Assembly: GCF_019710745.1 (NCBI RefSeq)
Contig: NZ_JAHKJW010000003.1
Location: 149,753 to 213,752, forward strand
Reading direction: 5' to 3'
Origin: Streptomyces beigongshangae
GTDB taxonomy: Bacteria > Actinomycetota > Actinomycetes > Streptomycetales > Streptomycetaceae
DNA length: 64,000 bases
The notes under the pieces are model-generated. The model saw nothing but the letters and a program-made list of their open reading frames with translations, did no database searches and was not told the origin of the DNA. A program made the position numbers and the translations under genes. Of this stretch, positions 28,975 to 35,816 are shown in pieces. Each line of letters begins with the position of its first letter. The stretch's first letter is position 1.

Positions 28975-29127
28975 ATGGCCGATTCCCCCACCACGACCGA
29001 CCCCACCCGGGCCCACGAGACGCAGCAGCCAGCCGACATCAAGAGCCTGCCGCTCTTCGGCTCCTGCGGCTGCGGCTCGGGCTGCGGGTGCGGGTGCCAG
29101 TCCGGCAACCCCTGCCAGTGCGGCTGA
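28975..29127 (+). CDS. Cys-rich metallothionein-like peptide
   Basis: 50 residues. The N-terminal half is polar and charged. The last 21 residues have seven Cys with close spacing (GSCGCGSGCGCGC then QSGNPCQCG). The ATG is preceded by GGAGGGACCC at good spacing. The Cys pattern suggests binding of zinc, copper or another soft metal, but it is not a named metallothionein family that I can confirm. It follows phoU by 182 bp and may share its transcript. A hairpin (29235-29259) follows. Confidence 0.75.
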   Translation: MADSPTTTDPTRAHETQQPADIKSLPLFGSCGCGSGCGCGCQSGNPCQCG

Positions 29128-29151
29128 CGCACGGCATGTCGCGTACGGCGC

Positions 29152-29208
29152 GACGCGTGCGGCGTACAGCGTGACGCGTGCGGCGTACAGCGTGACGCGT
29201 GCGGCGTA
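29152..29208. repeat. 21-bp tandem repeat
   Basis: The unit GACGCGTGCGGCGTACAGCG-T occurs at 29152 and 29173, with a partial third copy at 29194. Non-coding, just after the Cys-rich peptide gene. Confidence 0.7.
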
Positions 29209-29234
29209 GCGCGGCGCGACAAGTGGCGGCGAAA

Positions 29235-29259
29235 GGGTCCCGTTTCAGGTGCGGGACCC
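29235..29259 (+). terminator. terminator after the Cys-rich peptide gene
   Basis: GGGTCCCG and CGGGACCC arms with a 9-nt loop. It marks the likely end of the phoU transcript and the edge of the core chromosome before the mobile region. Confidence 0.65.
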
Positions 29260-29478
29260 CTTCGTCCGCTTCTGGGCGACCGGTTGTACGCCTTGTGCAC
29301 CGCCGCTGTACGCACCGCGCGCAGATCTGACTCCACGCACCGTTGCCCTCCCAGGTGGAGTCCCGTTCTGGGATGCCGGAACACGCGGAACGATCACGGC
29401 CAGGTCGTCCTCGCCGTCTCCGTTGACATAGCCCGCTGCTGCTTCCCAGTTGCGGGGCTGGACGCCCGGGACCGTCAT
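29245..29478 (-). pseudogene. FG-GAP repeat protein fragment
   Basis: From the ATG at 29478 the minus strand reads MTVPGVQPRNWEAAAGYVNG then DGEDDLAVIVPRVP, the Ca2+-binding NGDGxDDLAV loop of FG-GAP/integrin-like repeats. Only one repeat is present and the remainder is low-quality coding sequence. A remnant abutting an integrase fragment. Confidence 0.35.
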
Positions 29479-29479
29479 G

Positions 29480-29618
29480 GTGTCGGCGGGAGAGGACGTC
29501 AAAGCCTCCGCCGAGTACCTGGGGCGCTCGGACCCGGGGCTGACGCTCCGCGTGCACGCGCACCTGAGGCCGTCCGGCCAGGAGCGCACCCGTAAGGCTG
29601 TGGACTGCGGGCTGTGAC
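29480..29618 (+). pseudogene. integrase 3' remnant 1 (tyrosine recombinase)
   Basis: One frame reads AEYLGRSDPGLTLRVHAHLR then PSGQERTRKAVDCGL before TGA. It matches the C-terminus of the full integrase at 45725-46954. The nucleophile Tyr of RVYAHL is His here, so even this end is dead. It sits 5' of att repeat C, as the full gene sits 5' of att repeat A. Confidence 0.75.
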
Positions 29619-29741
29619 CGCTGTCTTGGACACGGCCCAGCCGGAGTCGTCTCGCACCTGACGCCCAGGGACGGTCCAGATACGGCAACAAGCCCCCCTG
29701 CCCGCGGAGAAACCGCAGACAGGGGGGCTTGTCAGTGGTGC

Positions 29742-29840
29742 GTTACTTCTTCTTGCCCCAGGTCTTGCCGGGGATCTTGGTGAGCTGGGTTCTTGCTGGT
29801 CGGGGGGCGATGGCGTCGTGCGGTTGAGCCCGCCTCCCAC
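29742..29840. other. att-like repeat C with element left arm
   Basis: GTTACTTCTTCTTGCCC (29742-29758) copies the 3' end of the gpm gene. The bases after it (GTCTTGCCGGGGATCTTGG, then TGAGCTGGGTT) match those after repeat B at 34276 almost exactly. A diverged terminator hairpin precedes it (29687-29733), as at the other two sites. Interpreted as the left boundary of a decayed element. Confidence 0.75.
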
Positions 29841-29885
29841 CGCAAGGGCCCCCGGTAAGGGCCTGAGCTCCCGATGCACGGGTCC

Positions 29886-30971
29886 TCAGCTGTTCGCGGA
29901 CGTCCAGCGCCGCCCGGACCTCGCGGCCTGGGACACGCCCGCCATCAGGTCGATATTGTGCCGCGCGTGGGCGAAGTCGGGGGCGGACCGGCTGCCCGTC
30001 CGCAGGTCGCGAACCAGATGTGCGTACAGTTCGGCGACGTTCAGTGCGGGGCTCTCGGCGGTGGCGGGTGCCGCGGGTTCGTCGGGAGCCGGGAAGGAGA
30101 CGCTGGAGGCCAGGCTGAGGTCCCCGCCCTGCACTCCGTAGAGGGAACCGCCGGTGAGTGAGAGCCATCCGTCGGTGCCGCGCAGTTCGAACCGGAAGTC
30201 CGCGTCCTCGGGCGGCACACCGCCGACGACGTCGGCGGTCACGACCGCCCCTGTCGTGGTCCGGGCCAGGACGTCGATGTGGTCGGGTACTTCCCGGCGC
30301 GCCTGTCCACCCGTGTCGAGGAGTTCGGGGTGGGGCCACAGGATCTCGGTGCGGGCGTCCACCTCGGTGATGTCACCGAGCAGTGCCTCGACGAGGTCGA
30401 GGGTGTGCCCAGCGGTGATCGTCAACAGGGATGCGCCGGACTCCTCCTTCTCGAAGTATTCGTACGCTGAGGTGCTCGCTGGTCCGAAGGCGGACGAGGT
30501 CGACACGACCCGGGCGTTGAGCGGTCGCCCGATGCGGCCCTCGGCGATGATCTGGGCTGCGCGCCGCACCGACGGGTTGTAGCGGCCCTGCAGACCGATG
30601 ACGCCGTGTCCTGACCGGGCTGCCGCCGCGAGCATCTGCGTCTCGGCGGGGGAGCTTCCCAGTGGCGCTTCGCAGTAGACGGCTTTGCCGGCTTCGAGTG
30701 CTGCGAGAACAAGGTCGCGGTGATCAGGGACCTTGACCGCCACGGTGACGATGTCGACCGAGGAGTCCTGGATCATGGCGAGCGGGTCTGTGTGCCATGT
30801 CCGTGCTCCGAAGGCCGCCGCTGCCTCGCGTGCGCTTTCCTCCCGCCGGGTGGCGACCGCTTCCAGCGTGATGCCGTCGAGTGCCTGGATTGCCGGAACG
30901 TGCGAAACCTGCGCCCAGCCCGTCCGGGCGCTCGCCCCGATGATTCCTACGCGCAACGGTGTGGGGGACAT
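29886..30971 (-). CDS. Gfo/Idh/MocA family oxidoreductase
   Basis: 361 residues. NAD(P)-binding Rossmann motif RVGIIGASARTGWAQVSHVPAI; the family EKP-equivalent is altered (YCEAPLGSS). The C-terminal alpha/beta domain includes GHTLDLVEALLGD (catalytic His region). It is expected to oxidise or reduce a sugar, inositol or related polyol. AGGAGGTCC before the ATG is a strong ribosome-binding site. It is the last gene of a minus-strand set after the alpha/beta hydrolase, inside the decayed element between att repeats C and B. Confidence 0.88.
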   Translation of the reverse strand: MSPTPLRVGIIGASARTGWAQVSHVPAIQALDGITLEAVATRREESAREAAAAFGARTWHTDPLAMIQDSSVDIVTVAVKVPDHRDLVLAALEAGKAVYCEAPLGSSPAETQMLAAAARSGHGVIGLQGRYNPSVRRAAQIIAEGRIGRPLNARVVSTSSAFGPASTSAYEYFEKEESGASLLTITAGHTLDLVEALLGDITEVDARTEILWPHPELLDTGGQARREVPDHIDVLARTTTGAVVTADVVGGVPPEDADFRFELRGTDGWLSLTGGSLYGVQGGDLSLASSVSFPAPDEPAAPATAESPALNVAELYAHLVRDLRTGSRSAPDFAHARHNIDLMAGVSQAARSGRRWTSANS

Positions 30972-31074
30972 TGGACCTCCTGATGATGTTGGCCTTGTCG
31001 GCCGTATGGCGACGGCATTGCGGTATCCCGAGCGTGTGGCTGCGGAACGGATCGGTGGGACCAGCCCCGGCGGG

Positions 31075-32043
31075 TCACGTTCCGATATGGCGCGCCACCC
31101 ACGCGTTTCGTGTGGCGGTCATGGCCTGCGCGAGCGCCGTATGGGATGCCAGCAGGTCGAATCCGTGGAAGCCTCCGGGCCACACATGCAGCTCTGCCTG
31201 CACGCCGGCCTCCCAGAGCGCCGACGCGTAGGCGACATCTTCGTCGCGGAACACCTCGGCGGACCCGCAGTCGATGAAGGCGGGCGGCAGGCCGGACAGG
31301 TCCGTCGCCCGGGCGGGGGCGGCGTAGACGGATACGTCCCTCGTGCCGCGGCGGTCGCCGAGCAGGGCGGTCCAGCCGGTCAGGTTGCTCACCCGGTCCC
31401 AGGCGCCGATGCCGTCGATCTGCGCCGTCGAGACGGTCCGGTCGCGGTCGTCGAGCATCGGGTAGATCAGGACCTGTCCCGCCAGACGCGGACCCTGCCG
31501 GTCGCGCGCAAGCAGTGCTGTCCCGGCCGCGAGGCCCCCGCCGGCGCTCGCACCCGCGATGATGAGCCGTCCGGGGTCGATCCCGAGTTCCTCGGCGTGC
31601 TGCGCGGTCCAGCGGAGCCCGGCGTAACAGTCCTCCACCGGATACGGGTCGGGGTACTCGGGGGCGAGCCGGTACTCGACGGTCACTGCCACGCAGTCGT
31701 GCTCCACGATCCACGGCAGGATCTGCGGCAGTCCGAGGAACCGGTCGCCGAGTATCATCCCGCCGCCGTGTATGTGGAAGATCCCCGGTCCGAGGCCCGT
31801 GTGGTCCTTCCGGGCGAGGACCGAGACGACGATGTCGGCCCCCTCGTACCCGGGGATCGTGACGTCGCGTCGCGAGACGCCCGCTTCCGCGAGGACACCA
31901 TCGACGGAGGCGTCGACCCCCGCGGCCTGCCGGGCGAGCGGGATCATCTCAGCCGTGAACCCGACCGGCAGCTGTCCCTTGAGGAGGTCGAGGACGGCCT
32001 GGAGCTCGGGATCGAAGGGTGGACAGGCAAGGGTGTCGTTCAT
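31075..32043 (-). CDS. alpha/beta hydrolase, HSL (family IV) esterase type
   Basis: 322 residues. Oxyanion-hole motif HIHGGGMILGD; nucleophile elbow GASAGGG; acidic residue region CGSAEVFRDED; His in PGGFHGFD. This set is typical of bacterial hormone-sensitive-lipase esterases acting on short-chain esters. The ATG 32043 is chosen for AGAAGGTCCC upstream; a longer frame to 32298 has poor coding character. It is 103 bp upstream of the Gfo/Idh/MocA gene on the same strand and probably in one operon. Confidence 0.87.
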   Translation of the reverse strand: MNDTLACPPFDPELQAVLDLLKGQLPVGFTAEMIPLARQAAGVDASVDGVLAEAGVSRRDVTIPGYEGADIVVSVLARKDHTGLGPGIFHIHGGGMILGDRFLGLPQILPWIVEHDCVAVTVEYRLAPEYPDPYPVEDCYAGLRWTAQHAEELGIDPGRLIIAGASAGGGLAAGTALLARDRQGPRLAGQVLIYPMLDDRDRTVSTAQIDGIGAWDRVSNLTGWTALLGDRRGTRDVSVYAAPARATDLSGLPPAFIDCGSAEVFRDEDVAYASALWEAGVQAELHVWPGGFHGFDLLASHTALAQAMTATRNAWVARHIGT

Positions 32044-32158
32044 GGGACCTTCTGGTGGTGTTGTGGCGTCGCGGTATCCCGAACGGATTTCGCCGGACAG
32101 TCGCTGTGACGGGTACGGGCGGCAGGTGTCCGGATCGTGTGCCCGGGCCCGCCGGCCC

Positions 32159-32371
32159 TCAGCGCGGTCGGGCGGAGCCGATGCCGCCGTCGACGGGGAT
32201 CTCGGCACCGTGGACGGCGCCTGCCGCGTCGGAGACGAGCCCGCTGACGGTGGCGGTGACCTCGTCAGGGGCGCCGGCACGCTCGGCGGGGATACCAACG
32301 GCGAGAGCGCACCGCCGCCGCACCGGTACCGCGGTGGAGCCGGTGACCGGCGCCGTGCTCGAAGTGCTCAT
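32159..32371 (-). pseudogene. internally deleted short-chain dehydrogenase (SDR)
   Basis: The 70-codon frame joins an SDR start (MSTSSTAPVTGSTAVP, remnant of the TGxxxGxG strand) to an SDR end (ERAGAPDEVTATVSGLVSDA...EIPVDGG). The catalytic YxxxK region is gone; SDRs normally have about 250 residues. It lies directly upstream of the esterase gene and divergent from the XRE regulator, the usual place for that regulator's target. Confidence 0.75.
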
Positions 32372-32470
32372 GCCGGCGACGCTACGTCCGTCGCCCGCGC
32401 GGCAACCAGGCCGACCCGTGCCTGGTCTTCGCATGACCAGGCACGACGCGCGGCGGTCTGATCGAATGGA

Positions 32471-33343
32471 ATGATGCACCACCCGCACCCGGCGACAGAC
32501 CGACGCACCACGCCCAACCCGGCTCTGGGATCCTTTCTCCGCTCCCGCCGGGACCGGATCACTCCCGCTCAGGCCGGGATCCACCCCTTGCCCGGCCTCC
32601 GGCGGGTGGCTGGGCTGCGCAAGGAGGAGGTCGCCGGCCTGGCAGGCATCAGCCCGGACCACTACAGCCGTCTGGAACAGGGGCGCCAGCGCACGTTGAG
32701 CGACGACCTGTGCGAGGCACTGGCGCGGGCCCTGAACCTCACCGACGTCGAGCGCAAACACCTGCGATCCCTGGCCGACCCCGGATACCACCGCGGCGGC
32801 CGGGATCGCCCGCAGCAGCCGGAACCGGGGCTCCTGCGCGTGATGACCGCACTGGACCACCTGCCGACGCTCCTGCTGGGACGGTGCTTCGACGTACTGG
32901 CCGCCAACGCACTGCTCGCGGCAACTCTGGGTGTGACGTTCGAACCGGGAACGTCCTTCGCGCGGTGGCTCCTGCTCGACGAGGCCGCCCGTGTGCGCAT
33001 CGTCAACTGGGCCGACTACGCGAGCGCCGCCGTGGGCGCGCTGCGCTACGAGCTCGGCCGGCACCCGCACGACCGTGCGCTCACCACGCTGATCAAAGAC
33101 CTGCGTGCCCAAGAACCCCACGTCGATCGGTGGTGGCACGACCAGACGGTCACCGACCGCACATCGGTCACCAAGCACATCACGCACCCGACAGGAGGAC
33201 CGCTCGAGTTCGGCGTCGAAGCGGTGACACTTCCCCAGAGCCCCGACCAGCAACTGGTGATCTACACGGTCGAGCCCGGCTCACCCACTGCGCGCGCCCT
33301 TCCCTCACTCGGCAGCCGCGCGCCGCAAGCCGCCCGTGTGTGA
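32471..33343 (+). CDS. XRE-family regulator with MmyB-like C-terminal domain
   Basis: 290 residues. The N-terminal helix-turn-helix is LGSFLRSRRDRI...GLRKEEVAGLAGISPDHYSRLEQGR (about 20-80). The C-terminal PAS-like MmyB domain (about 115-280) carries GRCFDVLAANALLAATLG and FARWLLLDEAARVRIVNWAD. Members bind small hydrophobic ligands and usually repress a divergent SDR or oxidoreductase gene. Here the divergent partner is the deleted SDR plus esterase and Gfo/Idh/MocA genes. An ATG at 32474 is an equal alternative start. Confidence 0.88.
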   Translation: MMHHPHPATDRRTTPNPALGSFLRSRRDRITPAQAGIHPLPGLRRVAGLRKEEVAGLAGISPDHYSRLEQGRQRTLSDDLCEALARALNLTDVERKHLRSLADPGYHRGGRDRPQQPEPGLLRVMTALDHLPTLLLGRCFDVLAANALLAATLGVTFEPGTSFARWLLLDEAARVRIVNWADYASAAVGALRYELGRHPHDRALTTLIKDLRAQEPHVDRWWHDQTVTDRTSVTKHITHPTGGPLEFGVEAVTLPQSPDQQLVIYTVEPGSPTARALPSLGSRAPQAARV

Positions 33344-33560
33344 GGCGGTCCCGGCGGTGACCACGTACGTCTGGGAGAGGCCGAGGATGCCGCAGAGCCG
33401 CTTCACGCCGTCCGGATCGGCTTCTCGCGCTGATCGGGGGCTGTATCCGGCGACTCGGTGACGGCGACGTGCGAGCCCACGCGTTTGTGGTGCTGTGGGG
33501 TGCGGCGTCCACCGACGGCGTGCCGACCTGGTGAACTCGCAGAACCGACCACCCGCCCCC

Positions 33561-33640
33561 AGCTCCCATCCCGTCTGCCGTCGTCGACCCACACACCGTG
33601 GAGCAGACGTGGTCCCCGGCGTCCAGGTGGAGCGCACCAC
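33561..33640 (+). repeat. 80-bp dispersed repeat, copy 1
   Basis: Begins AGCTCCCATCCCGTCTGCCG and ends GGAGCGCACCAC. About 85% identical to 38105-38181. It ends exactly where homology to the integrase gene starts (33641), so it marks a recombination junction. Confidence 0.75.
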
Positions 33641-34186
33641 TCGGACACGCTGCACGTGGTCCAGCAGCTCGAGCTGAGCCGCAGCAAGGCCGTGTTCGCC
33701 CCGCCCAAGGGCGGCAAGCCCCGGGACGTACCGCTTCCCGGTCCGGTCGCGGACGCGCTCCGGGCCCATCTGAAGCGGTTCCCGCCCGTCGAGATCACCT
33801 TGCCGTGGAAGGTCGCGGACGGGCCGCCGGTGACGAAGCGGCTGATCTTCACCGGGCCCCGGGGCGGTCACGTCTGGCGTACCTCGCTGAACGAAGAGGC
33901 GTGGAAGCGGGCGTTGGCCGATGCCGGAGTCATCCCGGTGCCTGAGCGCGGCCGGCCGCACGTCGAGTCGCGTGAGAACGGCATGCACGCGCTGCGGCAC
34001 TTCTACGCCTCGGTGCTGCTGGACGCGGGAGAGAACATCGAGGCCCTCGCCGAGTACCTCGGCCACTCGGATCCGGGTCTGACGCTCCGCGTGTACGCGC
34101 ACCTGATGCCGTCCAGCCAGGAGCGCACCCGTAAGGCTGTGGCCGCCGTGCTCGGCGAGGCCCCGCCGGAGCCGTCCCGCACCTGA
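33641..34186 (+). pseudogene. integrase C-terminal half, remnant 2
   Basis: In frame from SDTLHVVQQLELSRSKAVFA to a TGA at 34186, over 90% identical in protein to the C-terminal half of the full integrase at 45725-46954. It includes HALRHF (box II) and RVYAHL with the Tyr nucleophile. The N-terminal core-binding half and the first catalytic Arg are missing, replaced by the 80-bp repeat. It lies just 5' of att repeat B. Confidence 0.9.
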
Positions 34187-34205
34187 CGGCCCAGACACGA
34201 CAACG

Positions 34206-34310
34206 GGTCCCCATACCTGCGAAGAAACCGCAGGTAGGGGACCTGTTTGTGCCCGCTTACTTCTTCTTGCCCTGGGTCTTGCCGGGGATCTTGGTGAGCT
34301 GGGTTTTTGC
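34206..34310. other. att repeat B: predicted attL of the 13.4-kb element
   Basis: Positions 34219-34275 match 47670-47726 with three mismatches in 57; the last 27 bp (ending ACTTCTTCTTGCCCTGG) are identical. It includes a terminator hairpin and the copied end of gpm. The left arm of the element (GTCTTGCCGGGGATCTTGG...) follows. Confidence 0.85.
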
Positions 34311-34423
34311 TGGTCAGGGGCGGTGGGCTCGTGCGCCTGGTGGTCGTCGTTGGTCGTCATTGGCCGCTGTCGAGCAGCCTCGGACGGCCCAGGGACGGCC
34401 CAGACAACGGTCCGTTCGGCGGC

Positions 34424-34969
34424 CTACGAGCTGATGGGCAACTCTCGTGCTCGCTGGCGTGCTTGGGCTCGTATCTCCTTCAGACGACTGTGGAACGCGT
34501 TGTGGCGGTTCTGGTCGAGGTTCAGCGGGAGGTCGAGCTGGGAAATGAGCTGTGACTCCAGGTCCCATGGTTCGTTCTGCTCAATCCAGCACACCCGCGC
34601 GTTGTCCGCCATCCACTGGCTCAGGGTCGCTTCGCCGACCTTGCCGAAGGTCATCCGCTTGCCGCTGCCCACGCGTCGCAGCTCAAGGCCGAGCAGGCAT
34701 CCGAGGGTGAGCCGCAGCGTCGAGCCGGCCGCGTTGCCCCGATAGTGGTAGCGCACCCGCTTGCGAAGGTTCTGCGTGCTGGTCCGGTTCGCCATGAACC
34801 GCGGAGCTATACCGATGTACAGCAGGCGCCCAGCGTCCAGGTCGGGGCAGGGCGGCTGCTCGAAGTGCCACCCGTAGACGCCTGCCGCCGCCGGGACAGG
34901 ACTCGAACGCACCAGGACATCCTGCGCCGACCACAACTGATTGGGACTGACGAGAGCGGTAGCTTCCAC
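34424..34969 (-). CDS. GIY-YIG nuclease superfamily protein
   Basis: 181 residues. The GIY-YIG signature appears as GVYGWHF (about 31) and LLYIGIAP (about 50), followed by a basic helix with Arg (NLRKRVRYHY). A late Glu in NEPWDLESQLI could be the metal ligand of the fold. Such domains cut or nick DNA and occur in homing endonucleases and mobile-element cargo. The GTG start follows GGAGATGCC. It is the first gene inside the left end of the AICE. Confidence 0.75.
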   Translation of the reverse strand: MEATALVSPNQLWSAQDVLVRSSPVPAAAGVYGWHFEQPPCPDLDAGRLLYIGIAPRFMANRTSTQNLRKRVRYHYRGNAAGSTLRLTLGCLLGLELRRVGSGKRMTFGKVGEATLSQWMADNARVCWIEQNEPWDLESQLISQLDLPLNLDQNRHNAFHSRLKEIRAQARQRARELPISS

Positions 34970-35361
34970 GGCATCTCCAGGCGCGCGACGGCTGATCGTC
35001 GCAGGCTACTGGTCGCCCTGATACAACGTCCCTCGCCTGCGTAGCTGCATGACATCAGCTTGGGAAGCTGCGATTGTTTTGGGCCGGTTCGGGCGCTGAC
35101 CTGGGTGAACGATCGAGTAACGGCCCGTTGGGATCGGTGGCTCTCACCGTGGTTCCCCGCTGTTCCCCGTTCGATCTGGTGCGGTTGTGGTGCGACACCA
35201 CCGGGGTACCACTTGCTGAGGGGGGGAGCGGACAGAGCACAGTGCCTCCGGCCGATCTTCTACGCGCCCCACGGATCTGCTGAATCCCCGGACGGACCGA
35301 AGGGCTCTGTCTACGCTGCTGGTTGAGCGAACGGCAGACGTGGTCACGCGGGGAGGCAGGG
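34970..35361. other. 392-bp promoter region of the NLR module
   Basis: Divergent gap between the GIY-YIG gene (-) and the NLR module (+). AT content starts to rise. No gene or clear palindrome was found. Confidence 0.45.
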
Positions 35362-35781
35362 ATGAGCACTGAGGTGGTGCAGGTCATGGAGCAGGCTGGG
35401 CCCTATGTGACAGCAGCGCTGGCCGCATATGGGGGAGCCGTGTTGCATCGGGCCGAAGATGCCGCAGTCGAAGCGACTGCTAACCGGGGACGACGGGTGT
35501 TGCAGGCAGTGTGGCGGCGCTGCAGTCCCGGCGGAAGGACACAGTTGGAAGAAGCGGTACAGGGCGTTGCTGAAGAGCCGGATAATCCGGATGCCCAAGC
35601 CGTACTTCGACAGCAGGTCCGGCGAGCTCTTCGCGAGGATACTGAGTTGCTGCGGGAGATCACCGAGCTGCTTCCAGTGTCGCATTCAACAAATGTGACT
35701 GCTTCCGGGAATCGATCAATTGCAGCTAAGGGTATTTCAGGGATCGCAATTACGGGAGATCATTCCAGCGTTCGGAAGTAA
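35362..35781 (+). CDS. small protein of the NLR module (candidate Bell-type effector with C-terminal amyloid-like motif)
   Basis: 139 residues. The N-terminal 105 residues are predicted all-helical. They start with a hydrophobic helix (YVTAALAAYGGAVL) and continue with RRVLQAVWRR and LREDTELLREITELL. The C-terminal 30 residues change to a Gly/Ser/beta-prone tail (ASGNRSIAAKGISGIAITGD). The tail resembles the N-terminus of the next gene's product. A helical membrane-active domain plus amyloid tail is the layout of Bell-domain effectors paired with NLR proteins in Streptomyces. The start follows GGGAGGCAGG. Function is inferred from layout only. Confidence 0.6.
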   Translation: MSTEVVQVMEQAGPYVTAALAAYGGAVLHRAEDAAVEATANRGRRVLQAVWRRCSPGGRTQLEEAVQGVAEEPDNPDAQAVLRQQVRRALREDTELLREITELLPVSHSTNVTASGNRSIAAKGISGIAITGDHSSVRK

Positions 35782-35816
35782 TTAATGGAGTTCCGCCTGA
35801 AGGTCGTCGACTTGCA

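Noticed and set aside
30733..32109. 458-codon plus-strand frame
   Set aside because: Shadow of the Gfo/Idh/MocA oxidoreductase and esterase genes.
33344..33470. possible IS3 transposase remnant on the minus strand (GVKRLCGILGLSQTYV)
   Set aside because: The match is about 20 residues, too short to support a feature.
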